This document shows, in pieces, positions 1 through 9,716 of a stretch of 64,000 nucleotides of DNA. The position numbers were made by a program, and so were the translations under genes. The notes below the pieces were generated by a model. It worked only from the letters and a program-made list of their open reading frames with translations, did no database searches and was not told the origin of the DNA. This DNA is from Cyanodermella asteris. Taxonomy: Eukaryota; Ascomycota; Lecanoromycetes; Ostropales; Stictidaceae. The DNA lies in contig UYJD01000007.1 in assembly GCA_900618795.1 (NCBI GenBank), positions 882,385 to 946,384 of the forward strand, written 5' to 3'. Position 1 is the first letter of the stretch. Each line of letters opens with the position of its first letter.

Positions 1-991
1 CGTTACATTGATGCTACATTTGAGCAGATCATGGGCCACCCGGACACTCCGACAGGCCCGGAAGATTTGACAGCAAGGTATCTATTTCTGCCAGTTCTGT
101 CTCGGGTAGTCACAGGAGACAGGCTTCGCGTCCTGGGGTTGCTGTTGGACCTTGCGGTATTGCGACAGTCTCTCTGTAAAAGGGCAGGTTTCGTCGACGC
201 CTTGGTAATCAGAACATCGTGGTCGGTAGTTGTCGATAGTGCAGACCAGAAATCTCCAAGGACAAAAGTTCGTATCATCGAGTCACCGTGATATCTGCAG
301 GGTCTACACCATGCTGCTCAAATAAATTTTGCGGAAGGTTGTTATCGCCCCATGTTTCACCTGATCATCAACGTGACGGACAACTTACTGAGGGGTCCGA
401 AGTCGAATCGACCTTGGAATAGCCAACAGTTGGCCGAATACCCTGACCAATATGGAACCGACGCTCAAGCCAAAGCATCATGTGACGTGTGGCGTAAGAT
501 AGGAATAGCTGGCCGACGTGCATGCAATAGCAAAACTTGCTCAACCTTTCCGCATGGTGATGCCAAAGTCGGATTGCTCGGTCCCTCCCTCGCCACTCGC
601 CTATTGAGCCGAGGAGGATGAAGAGGAACATGAGTCCTTTGTCATATATCAATACTGTGGGTAACGTCGGCTCGCGGTGAGACTGGCTTGGATCTGAAAG
701 CTGGCGACAGCTACCACATTCGGTGATAGGTGAAAGGCCGCGATGTACAAACCAAAGACCACGGGCACTGAGCAGGTTTCTCCTCTTAGGAAGGCCGATG
801 ACTGGTCGCCAGGCTAGCAGCCAACAACCCACTCTTTGCGCAACCATCGTTATCGCTGAGCGGGTTTGCGGGGGACAATGTGTCTCTGAAGATGGCCAGC
901 AGTATATAGCTTTACTGATACTGGTCCTGGCCGTTCCCTCATCACTAATTGTATCCTCTTTGTTCCAGCGAACCGCGTACTGGCACTGGCG
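1..991. other. Left-edge region without a recognisable gene
   Basis: Open frames of 80-160 codons occur on both strands (for example the minus strand at 368-847 and at 3-278), but none has a domain or composition that I recognise. The minus-strand frame at 3-278 runs close to the window edge, so it could be part of a gene lying further left. The last few hundred bases are probably the promoter and 5' UTR of the gene that starts at 992. Confidence 0.4.
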
Positions 992-2370
992 ATGATGTTA
1001 TCAAAACAAACTGTGGCGAAGAAGACTGTGGAGAAGAAGCGGCTCAAGCTCGAGATCACGGCGCACCCCACATTGACGAAACGCGCCGAATCGCGATCAG
1101 ATGCGACGTCGAAAACCACGTTTCTTCAGCTCCTTCAGAATCACGATGTACGAGCGGAGATCACTACCTATCTCGAGACGGAGGACTTTCAGGCGCTGGC
1201 AGGCTCCACATTCGACCTGAGGCACACGTTGCGTGCAGAAAGATGGAACATCAATCGCAAGCTTGCTCGATTCGTTCGAGATCCAATCGCGTTTCGAAAC
1301 CTCCAGTCACGGACAAATGCTTTGATCAGCGGACCATTTGCACTCGGCTTTGCCGAGGGTAAAATGTGGCAAGACTCGTACCCAACGGTTTGGGTGTGCA
1401 CAGAACATCAAGCCGAATGGCTGCGGTTCCTTGCTGCAGATGGCTATGTCCAACAAGCAAGTCCCAGCGCAACGCAGCGATATGATGACCAGTCACGGTT
1501 TGATGGTGCTGTTGTGTCGGTGAGTCGATCGCAAGTTGCCTGTCTAGGCATCAAACTAATTTCAGCCAGACCTTCAACGGATCTTGCCACAGGCAAGGGT
1601 ATGGCTCTGTCGAGTTGCACGTCCACTTCACAGAGTACAATGCTTTTGCTGCACTAGTCCATATGACAGACATGACTTGTCTATGCAACTTCATCACCTG
1701 GGAGAAGGCCTATGTCATGTTCGCCAAAAGCACGCTATCGCAGCATAAAACATATCCGGTCAACACTCACAGGCTCCCCGAACTTGGCGTTACTCTAGCT
1801 ATGTTGGAAAACATTGGTTGGCCTGTTCATGACTTCTCTCCTAGGTTCGAGAGATACACGGAAGGAGACGAGGTCCGCGGAGCGCCGAATCGGTCACCTG
1901 GCGACAATCATTGTCTGACTGTACCGCTGGACACATGCGACGTTTCTCCAGGTACATTGAACTACGAGAACTGCGACTTTGGTATTCATGGTGATCAGCC
2001 GGCTTTTACAATGTTCACAGTCGCTCTCCACCATCCTCTTCTCAAGCACGATTACGCATCTTGCATGAATGATGGTGCATACACAGGCAAATTCGCCTTC
2101 CTGAAGGAAGACAGACTCGATGCGATTCTCACTTTCGAGATGATCAAGTACGAGCCGACTTTGTGCCCGCCCGGCATTCCATACCCTGATCTAGAGGATT
2201 ATTTCAGCCTACACAGAAGGAACACTTGCCTGGGGAAATCCTGGCAGGCGCCAACTAAGTGGACACCTCCACCAGAGTGGAAATTTGTGGATGACCACTT
2301 GGCCCAATGGCTCAAGGACCTGGACATGTCCCCAAGACCAAAAGGTATGCGAGGTGTATATTCTCCTTAA
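992..2370 (+). CDS. Conserved fungal protein of unknown function, one probable intron
   Basis: Exon 1 opens with two Met codons and a Lys-rich stretch, then a helical segment (FLQLLQNHDVRAEITTYL) that resembles the start of fungal F-box-like proteins. It continues with LISGPFALGFAEGKMW followed by TVWV. Fungal hypothetical proteins often carry a similar ISGSFAL...W.DSDLD block of nucleotidyltransferase flavour, but the paired Asp residues are not evident here. Exon 2 continues with YGSVELHVHFTEYNAF and a long hydrophilic C-terminus to the stop at 2370, giving about 440 residues. An intron of about 46-50 nt ends at the AG at 1564-1565. The good donor GTGAGT at 1520 breaks the frame, whereas the weaker GT at 1516 keeps it. 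Either the weak donor is used or the gene carries a small indel. Function is unknown; I am fairly sure it is or was a coding gene. Confidence 0.6.
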
Positions 2371-2960
2371 GATCAAGGACCCCCCATGCACAGACACGAA
2401 ATACACGTACAGCTGGCTCAAATGACTCCGGCTCCAAGTGCCAGACATCCATACTTCCGTGGTAAAGTCACTTTACGTGACGACCATTAGTCACCTTTGC
2501 TCACGGGACTAAGAACTTCATAATTCTGAGACGTATCTGTTGAACGGTCTTCGAAAGGGTCTAGTGATGCCAAACAAGCTTTTTAGTATCTCAGCTTGGA
2601 TTATGAGACGACAACTCGCCTGATACTCACGGCTTGGTCTCTTCATGAGCATGGTGTTCGCTGTTTGGTGAGCTATCTAGTCCTGAGATGGTCGTGTCGG
2701 ACAGGTTCAGGCAATGACGTCCTACTTGAATCTAGGCCACGATTGCCAGAGGCGAGATTGAACGTGGCTTGGCTGGCTGGCTCGCGTTTCCATGCCAACG
2801 ATTTACTGCTCGTCCAACGAAGCGCCTTGTCGCCCATGTGCCTACCTACAAACATGAGGCTAGTCCGACACTTTTTGTCAGACTCAAAGTTTGCGAGGCG
2901 AAAGATCAAGAAGCGAAAGGGCTGTGAGACGTGCATGGTTTCAACAGTATCATGGCGCTG
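2371..2960. other. Intergenic, convergent 3' ends
   Basis: This gap separates the 3' end of the plus-strand gene from the 3' end of the minus-strand thioesterase. It should hold both transcript ends. The open frames seen here (2596-3039 plus, 2673-2936 minus) have no recognisable product. Confidence 0.4.
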
Positions 2961-4346
2961 TTATTCTATCATCCTCTCCGCTCTACCATCGTCTCCGCCG
3001 ACATTCGCGGTCCCCTTCCTAGCTTCAAAGTATTTTTGAATCTGCTGCGCTCGGCGGCGGGCATCAATGAAGAACATGAAGTCCTCGTAGGTCTTAGGCA
3101 TGACCTTGACATCCTTGCGGACCAGAAATGTATAGTTGAATTGACCCGTCGGTTTCTTCTCTCCATGCTCGATGTTACGCACACTGGAATCAACCCGTAC
3201 CTGAACCCGTGTGTGTTTTCCTTCTCCGTTCCGGTCACCGTCCGCTGGGGCCGCTGCTTCTTCCGTGTATGCGATTGTCGCTGTCAAATACAGCACGCTA
3301 CCCACGGGAACCGGGTTCTTGAATTGGCTGGGATCCAAACTAACGAAGGTGGGTCGTGAATGTGAGAATGCGGCTGCGCAAGCGAATGCCAGCTCATATG
3401 TCTGCTGCATTAAATATCCACCAAATATCATGAAATTGTGCCTGTTGCGAAAGGGCGGCTGCATGATTTGAGTCGAAGAGATGCGAGTCGTATTCATGAA
3501 GACAACATCTGATGGCTGTGTGTTCGTTGGCTCGCTGCTATCGTCCCATCTTCGCTGCTGCATCCACATATTGTGAATCAAAGCCGCCTCCACGGCATCA
3601 GGCACCGTCTTCTGCAGATCAGAATCTTTGGTAGCCCTTTTCGCAGAATAGTTTAATTCACCCAGTTTGAAGAGTCGCTCTTCTTCCGGCGTTTCTATTT
3701 TGAGCGCCGGCACGTTCATCGGCTTCTTCGTCGCTGGGTCCAAGCTCACCATTGTGAACGCACAGGTCATCAACACATCCTCTGGGCTCGGGGACTCGCC
3801 CTCCTTTGCCACCTTTGCGACCTGTAGCGAGACTTCCATCGAGCTTCGTCCAGTCGCAAAAGTGACATGCCCACTATACTCCAGATTCTGGATTTCCTTC
3901 AATGGGTTCTGGATAATTATTCGGTCAATTGCTGCCGTAACCGTCATGGAGCCAGCTCCGGCATGTTTGTAGGCCACTACACCAGAAAGAGCGTCCAAAT
4001 CCATCAAAATTGTGCCTAAACGGATATCGCCATTTGCATTCATGTACTTATCGAGTAGCCATTTATCTTCGGCGAGGGGCAAGACCACGCGGGCGAAGCT
4101 TTCGGCCATACGCTTTGGCGGGTTTTTGATGTTTTCAGAGGCATCAAGTCCTTGCGAAGAAGAGCCGGCATTTCGCTCACTTCCGCGTTTCTGTTTCAAA
4201 GCCTCGACCCACGGAGTAGCGATCCGCATTGATGTGAGCTGTTTGTATGGAGTGGTGGATTCGCATCTTCTTTGACCGCACGTCGCTGATATTGAGACCA
4301 AATTGGGTCGCAACCGGTGCGTTCGTAGAGCAAGTCGGATCCTCAT
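2961..4346 (-). CDS. Mitochondrial acyl-CoA thioesterase, double hotdog (ACOT9/10 type)
   Basis: The product is 461 residues and intronless. It would hydrolyse acyl-CoA to free fatty acid and CoA in the mitochondrial matrix. The N-terminus (MRIRLALRTHRLRPNLVS) is rich in Arg and Leu with no acidic residue, as expected of a mitochondrial presequence. Two hotdog units follow. The first, about residues 80-230, has IRLGTILMDLDALSGVVAYKH. The second, about 285-430, has MQPPFRNRHNFMIFGGYLM followed by AFACAAAFSHSRPTFVSLD. The Asn-Phe-Met-Ile-Phe-Gly-Gly helix and the flanking beta strands are the usual marks of the eukaryotic ACOT9 family, and the length fits that family. It is divergently arranged with the zinc transporter gene at 5061. 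The substrate chain length cannot be read from the sequence. Confidence 0.85.
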   Translation of the reverse strand: MRIRLALRTHRLRPNLVSISATCGQRRCESTTPYKQLTSMRIATPWVEALKQKRGSERNAGSSSQGLDASENIKNPPKRMAESFARVVLPLAEDKWLLDKYMNANGDIRLGTILMDLDALSGVVAYKHAGAGSMTVTAAIDRIIIQNPLKEIQNLEYSGHVTFATGRSSMEVSLQVAKVAKEGESPSPEDVLMTCAFTMVSLDPATKKPMNVPALKIETPEEERLFKLGELNYSAKRATKDSDLQKTVPDAVEAALIHNMWMQQRRWDDSSEPTNTQPSDVVFMNTTRISSTQIMQPPFRNRHNFMIFGGYLMQQTYELAFACAAAFSHSRPTFVSLDPSQFKNPVPVGSVLYLTATIAYTEEAAAPADGDRNGEGKHTRVQVRVDSSVRNIEHGEKKPTGQFNYTFLVRKDVKVMPKTYEDFMFFIDARRRAQQIQKYFEARKGTANVGGDDGRAERMIE

Positions 4347-5060
4347 CTCTAGGATTCTTTGCTAGCCCGATGACTTGCCAAGATCGGCGTTTGTGTGAAC
4401 CGACGAAAGTAGCTGCGCCCTCCAAGGCTTTGAATAGACGAATATTCTTGTCGAGTATGCCAGGCTGCAGCTGAAGCCTCGATGAATCGGCCACGGCTAG
4501 AACAAAGCAATTCGAATTCGCCAAAGAAGAACAAGAGCCACCCAATCAATATTGTGACGAATTCAGAATTGACATGTGGACATGATAAAAAATCCACGGA
4601 GCACGATCGACAATTCGATGCGGCCGGCTCCGATCGAGGTGACTGGCGAGAGACTGAGTAGACGATACTAGAAAGCAGTAAACTTTGATATAATGATGGT
4701 TCGTGTGTTGAACCCGAGGGCATGCGTCGGCCCCTGTCGAGCAGATATTCGCCTGTTGGCCATTAAATGTGCTCCGCGCTTCCCGCATATCGACAATGCG
4801 CGGAAAGCAGCAATCGATCATTTACTCAACACCGCACGTCGCGGTGCCCGATATATCTGGCGCATTCGGTGGTAGTTCAGCATCCTTTCCCATTCTTTGC
4901 CCGGAAACAGAGCGGCGACTCACCCATTTGTCGACGGCGCCGGTCGCCCAGTCTTTTGACACACCCAAGCAACCACATCATACAACGAGCTCTCGTGGCA
5001 GCGAACTGTTATTTGCGCCCTGCACTCGACTGGCATCAGCGTTCACGTATCCTGCCCATT
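4347..5060. promoter_or_regulatory. Shared upstream region between thioesterase and Zrg17-like gene
   Basis: This 714-bp segment separates two head-to-head start codons, so it must contain both promoters and 5' UTRs. I found no clear TATA box or a binding site that I can name. The short open frames here are not supported as genes. Confidence 0.6.
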
Positions 5061-6501
5061 ATGGCGGACAGGCTCCCGATCCCTAAACCTCCTGAGAGCC
5101 CGACCCCTCCGTCTGACGACGATGCGCCGAGGGGCCTCGGACTGGATGGCGTCGAAATGCAATCAGATTCCTACAATCCCAACTCGCTCTCACCCTTGCG
5201 GGAGAACATGACGCCCCAATCTACCAAATTCGGGCATTCCAGCAATGGCTACTTTGCTGGTCCTCGCAGTCCCGTTACCCTGAAGGGGCCCCCCTCGCCT
5301 GAAAAGAAGGGGCCTTTCAACTTCCAATCTCAGCCTATGGATCTTTCAAAATCGCCAGTATCGCGCTCGGTATGTCTTGAATCAAGAGATGGGACTGGGA
5401 CAAGAACTTTCCGCTAACACAGCATAGAGCGTGGGCCAGCGCCGTGGTCATAAATACAAGCACTCTTCCATTTCCGCCAACATCTTCCTCGAACCAGAGC
5501 CTAAGGCTCCTCTTACGATTCCTGCTTCTTTGCCCATGCCCACCTTGGTTGAATACTGGCACAGTATGAATCAGTCACAGACCATACGCTTCTTCTGGTC
5601 AATAACCCACGCTTTTATTGCAGGGCTCATACTGTATGCGGCTGAGGGATCGCTTGCTCAAACTGCACTGTCGCATTTGCTTCTCTACGACTCGTTCGGA
5701 GCAATGCTGGTTGTGGTGGTTGAGGTTCTTTCCAATTTTGATGTTTGGAAAAGTTCATCTGTCCGTCATCCGTTCGGCTTGCAACGTGCGGAGGTGCTGG
5801 CCGGTTTTGCCATGTCTGTCCTGTTGGTGTTCATGGGGTTCGATCTGATATCTCATACTGCTCAGCATATGTTGGAAGGTCTCGGTGACCACGAACCACA
5901 CGTCAGCCATGATCATGAGCGGTTGAGTGCCGGCGAGGTTGATGCGGCGGCATTGTGCGCTATTGCGGCGACTTTGATCTCGGCATTGGTTTTACAGAAC
6001 CATGGGCGGATCGGCAAGGTGTTGCGAATCGCCTATTTCGAGAATTTGCCTGGACTGTTGAGCAATCCCAGCCATTTCTTGACGCTGGTTTGCAGTGGCC
6101 TGCTCGTCATCTTGCCGTTGCTCAGCATTGAGATGTACAACTGGTTGGATCGAACCATCAGCGGTTTAATAGGCGTTTCAATGTGCGTCCTCGGGTTGCA
6201 CCTTGTCAAGGTCTTGGGCTTGATGCTGTTGATGAGCAACAGCATCCAGCCCAGAGGCGTCGCGGAGCTTGTTTCCGCAATCGAAGCAGACCAAAGCGTG
6301 GTGAGGGTCGAGGAAACTCGATTTTGGCAAGTACACTACAATTTGAACATGGCAAATCTGATTTTGAGGGTACGGGGTTCGGATGAAAGCCTGGCAAGGC
6401 TGCGAGAGAAGGTAACGAGCTTGGTGCGGAACCGCTTAGGGGGTGGCTATGGTAGTGGTGGAGGCCGTTGGGAAATTACGACTCAGATGATTGCGGAATA
6501 G
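5061..6501 (+). CDS. ZRG17: Zrg17-like cation diffusion facilitator (ER zinc transporter)
   Basis: The product is 459-460 residues from two exons. The intron is 5370-5427 (58 nt; donor GTATGT, branch region CGCTAACAC, acceptor CATAG), in phase 0. Residues 1-125 are a Pro/Ser-rich cytosolic tail. The rest has six hydrophobic segments of the CDF fold, including FWSITHAFIAGLILYAAEG, LLLYDSFGAMLVVVVEVLS and HPFGLQRAEVLAGFAMSVLL. The short loop after the fourth segment has several His (GDHEPHVSHDHERL). The fifth-segment metal site is degenerate, as is typical of Zrg17, which works as a heterodimer with Msc2/Cis4 to load zinc into the endoplasmic reticulum. The C-terminal domain (ETRFWQVHYNLNMANLILRV) is the small alpha/beta fold of CDF proteins. 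I chose ATG 5061 because the frame upstream looks like 5' UTR. Confidence 0.87.
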
Positions 6502-6855
6502 GATTGAACTGATGTATGAATAAAAATGCTAGAGATACCCCAATGGACCGGTCGAGCTCAGTTTCGGCAATGTGCTACATATAGATGATCACAAGGAAGT
6601 TGCATGGATTTCTGCCGCTGTTCACACGCGTGTGTAGGTCAGAGAGATTGAAACTGATGGGTGCAGACCTCTGTGTTGCTTACTGAATGCGTGAAGATGT
6701 AGCCGGAGTTGAACTGGTCTCTCCACACTACGTAAGTACGGCGGCGGCTCATGATATCCCGGAATCGTGTATGTCTCTCTTCACCACCACACATGACGTG
6801 TCCGACAGCCACCCCAGCCTACCAATGGCCGATACTCTGCACAAGCTGAGCAAAC
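6502..6855. other. Intergenic (promoter of next gene)
   Basis: No gene is visible. It holds the 3' end of the transporter gene and the upstream region of the gene at 6856. Confidence 0.5.
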
Positions 6856-8103
6856 ATGGAAGCAGTCGCTCCAGGCGGCGGCGAAAGCGCGGGACCCAGT
6901 GGCGAAACGAACCGCGAGCAGGCTGATTCGAACAGGACACCAGCTTCCTCTGCTGTCAACTACATACGCGATGGCGCTGCCGCAGCATACAAGCGCGGTG
7001 TGTCGGGCAATCTCCTCTCGATATTAGGATCCGCCAACGATGAAAATGAAAGCGGGTCATCATCATCGGAAGCGCAAACTCAGGGCGGGTCCCCTCCGCG
7101 CGCTGGTGCTTCACTGTCAACGCCATCTGGCCCGATGGCCAATGCGGTACCAGGTCAAGCCGCAATGTCCAATGGCGCAGGAAAACGAGCAGTGACCGCG
7201 CCTTTACCGAATGCTTCTGGATCGGGGCTTCAGCCAGCAAGGAGTAGAAAGGGCAGCTTGCGGAAGAATATTCTGCGAAAAGGAGGGATGCAACGAATGG
7301 AGACAATACTCAGCCCTAGGATGGAGAGTAGAATATCAAGCTCTACAGACAGCATCGACGGAAGAGGCTTCCCACGCTCTACGAGTCCGGACGTTGGAGA
7401 AGATGATTATCTCACACCTACGGCAAGCTACGAAAGGGACATGACGTTGACGTTGGCTAGAAGGTCGTCGCAATCGAGCTCGAGTGGGAGCCCCGGACGG
7501 GCTGATGGGCTACTTGCGGATGCTGAGCTGGAGTTGGCGTCGCTAAGCAGGAGCTCAACCCTGGGGAATACTTCGAACGAGGATGAGGCGATCCCTGGCA
7601 GTTCGAGCAGTAATAGATCTTCAGTACCTGGTCTGAATATGCTACCAAACCGCTCGCCTGGAAATACCCAGTCTTACTTTCCGCCGCTGGTTGAACGGGT
7701 GACGGGCCTACGTCGGCGACCTTCACATATAAAACTATCACGAATGATGAACTCCTCGCCGCTCTCTGCTTCACCATTGGATGCCGCCAGTTCTGGCCCT
7801 CTCTCCCCTGAAGCGTGGGATTACAGCGAGACGGAATGGTGGGGTTGGATCATCTTGATTGTCACATGGGTCACATTTGTTGTTGGTATGGGCAGCTGCT
7901 TCGGGGTGTGGAGCTGGGCCTGGGATGTCGGACAGACACCCTATGCACCGCCAGAGTTGGAAGATGACCCTACGCTACCAATTGTGGGCTATTATCCGGC
8001 ACTGATCGTTCTGACCGGTGTGATGGCATGGGCTTGGGTCATGATCGCCTGGGTGGGTATGAAGTATTTCAAGCATGCGAAAATGGCTGGTGATGATGGT
8101 TGA
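6856..8103 (+). CDS. Fungal membrane protein with disordered N-terminus and two C-terminal TM helices
   Basis: The product is 415 residues, intronless. Residues 1-320 are low-complexity Ser/Gly/Pro with a basic patch (ARSRKGSLRKNILRKGGMQ) and many possible phosphorylation sites. The C-terminal 90 residues are quite different and look strongly constrained. One very Trp-rich membrane helix (about 328-356, EWWGWIILIVTWVTFVVGM) is followed by an acidic, proline-rich linker (PYAPPELEDDPTLP) and a second Trp-containing helix (about 375-404). I remember similar C-termini in other filamentous ascomycetes as unnamed proteins, but I know no function for them. There is no signal peptide, so both ends probably face the same side of the membrane. 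Confidence 0.75.
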   Translation: MEAVAPGGGESAGPSGETNREQADSNRTPASSAVNYIRDGAAAAYKRGVSGNLLSILGSANDENESGSSSSEAQTQGGSPPRAGASLSTPSGPMANAVPGQAAMSNGAGKRAVTAPLPNASGSGLQPARSRKGSLRKNILRKGGMQRMETILSPRMESRISSSTDSIDGRGFPRSTSPDVGEDDYLTPTASYERDMTLTLARRSSQSSSSGSPGRADGLLADAELELASLSRSSTLGNTSNEDEAIPGSSSSNRSSVPGLNMLPNRSPGNTQSYFPPLVERVTGLRRRPSHIKLSRMMNSSPLSASPLDAASSGPLSPEAWDYSETEWWGWIILIVTWVTFVVGMGSCFGVWSWAWDVGQTPYAPPELEDDPTLPIVGYYPALIVLTGVMAWAWVMIAWVGMKYFKHAKMAGDDG

Positions 8104-8265
8104 GGACCTCAATAATGGGCATCTGTTACGCTTTTGGTACATAAAAGTTTCAACCCACCAGGCTCTACAGAAAACCTGCCGAAACGCTCAGCTCCTAGTG
8201 TGTAATTGAGCCGGAAAACTCGATTGTCTGGCATTCCACCAGTGTCATGTCATCTGACCGATATC
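8104..8265. other. Short convergent intergenic gap
   Basis: It contains the two 3' ends of the membrane-protein gene and the Dug3 gene. The separation is only about 160 bp, so the two 3' UTRs probably overlap or nearly touch. Confidence 0.4.
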
Positions 8266-9342
8266 TCAAACTTTCACCTGCACGCTCCGAGCAGGAGACT
8301 GAGATAGGCCTGTCTTTGGCGTTGGTACTTGCATGGCGCCTGGTCCGTTCGTGGCCAAACCCTTACATCTGGCGAACTCCGAATTGCGTATGTACGACGG
8401 ACTGTGGTTGTAGTATTCATCAATGATTGGGTGAATCATGACCGTCTGTTTGTGGATGGTGAGGATGGAGTTGGTAGGCACTGTGACCCAATTGTCTCGC
8501 TCAAATGTCAAAGGCTCACTTGCAACAAGTACAATATCTGCACCCTTGTCTCGTCGTTCCATCTTGAATTCACCCTCGCTGCCCTCTTGTTTCCAATTCG
8601 TACCGGAGGAGAAGTACAAGCTAGCCGCTTCGTCAGAAGTGCTGGTGACGTATCTGGTGCAGACCACGCTGTGGCCATCAGTGATGGCAAAGTTTAAAAG
8701 ACTCCGTGTGTCACACTCGGCTCTTTGATCTGGTGTCAATTCGCTGATGAACTTGTTGATACTCCGGATGGTCTCGAGCATGGCCTGCCTGAGTACAGAA
8801 TGACCGAATCCCCTTTTGCCTTCGGGCTCAACGTCAGGATCAACCCCAGGAATTCGGCTCAATCGATCCAGAAACAAGGCAAAAGCCCACTCGCTGTCCG
8901 TACTTCCCCCAACACCCAAGAAATACCTGTCCTGCAGCGAATCCGCCAGTCGCCGCTTGACATATTTCCAGCCTCCAACATTGCCGTTGTGCATCCACAT
9001 GAGACTGCCGTGCTGGAAAGGATGGCAGTTGGAGTCGGACAGAGCGCCCTCGGTCGTCGCCCGGACATGAGCGAAGATCAGCGAGGACGTTGTTTTAGAG
9101 GCGATGCGTTTCAAGTTGATACAATTCCATGCCGGTATCGTGGACGTGAATATGCATGGTTCTGGACCTAGGGCTGGAGAGGTGTAATAGCCAACGCCGA
9201 AACCATCGCCGTTGTGGGGCCGCCGAGTGTCTAAGCGGAGGCGGGAGTCATAGGATTGGGTGAGGATCGAATGGGCGGGTTCGAGGATAAGCTTTGAAAG
9301 CAGGATTTCGTCTTTGCCCTTATAGACTAGGAAGCGGCACAT
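8266..9342 (-). CDS. DUG3: Class II glutamine amidotransferase Dug3 (glutathione degradation)
   Basis: The product is 358 residues, intronless. It begins MCRFLVYKG, so Cys2 becomes the N-terminal nucleophile after Met removal, as in all Ntn-type class II amidotransferases. Further family marks are RRPHNGDGFGVGYY (about residues 40-53), FAHVRATTEG (about 90-99) and WMHNGNVGGWKYVKRRL (about 115-131). In yeast, Dug3 acts with Dug2 as a cytosolic glutathione-specific complex that removes the gamma-glutamyl group, and Dug1 then splits Cys-Gly. The C-terminus ends with a short Ser/Pro/Thr tail. It lies head-to-head with the Mgm1 gene; no Dug1 or Dug2 gene is in the window. Confidence 0.93.
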   Translation of the reverse strand: MCRFLVYKGKDEILLSKLILEPAHSILTQSYDSRLRLDTRRPHNGDGFGVGYYTSPALGPEPCIFTSTIPAWNCINLKRIASKTTSSLIFAHVRATTEGALSDSNCHPFQHGSLMWMHNGNVGGWKYVKRRLADSLQDRYFLGVGGSTDSEWAFALFLDRLSRIPGVDPDVEPEGKRGFGHSVLRQAMLETIRSINKFISELTPDQRAECDTRSLLNFAITDGHSVVCTRYVTSTSDEAASLYFSSGTNWKQEGSEGEFKMERRDKGADIVLVASEPLTFERDNWVTVPTNSILTIHKQTVMIHPIIDEYYNHSPSYIRNSEFARCKGLATNGPGAMQVPTPKTGLSQSPARSVQVKV

Positions 9343-9716
9343 TGTGAGGGAGAGGCGGCTTACAGGAAAGAGCGCAACTGGAAGGCCGTAAGGGCAGTAT
9401 TAGGATCTTTGTAGAACAAAACAAGCTGAGACCTTCAGCGTTCGGACATTATCCTCACGGACTCATCAGACGCCATTCGGCTTATGTGAGGCGTGCTCGC
9501 GACTCATCGATATCTCAGAGATCCGTGCACTTTATCATCCCTGAGAATCCAATAATGCTGCTGACTAAGCTGATATTAAGCTCCGTCATCCAACGCTCTT
9601 CCCTCGCCAGACAATGGCCGAGAGGTGCGAGCTTGAACCACCACCATCTTCTCCAACCTGATACGCGCAACTTCAGCTTAACCGCCGATACGCTCAGAGA
9701 CTATGTCGACAGAGTC
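9343..9716. promoter_or_regulatory. Shared upstream region of DUG3 and MGM1
   Basis: This is the 374-bp segment between the Dug3 start and the preferred Mgm1 start. An open frame in phase with Mgm1 begins at 9486, so part of this region could be translated if an upstream ATG is used. Confidence 0.5.

Noticed and set aside
4767-5060. Upstream in-frame extension of the Zrg17-like gene
   Set aside because: The extension has no family similarity and starts far upstream in the divergent promoter; ATG 5061 gives the expected N-terminus.
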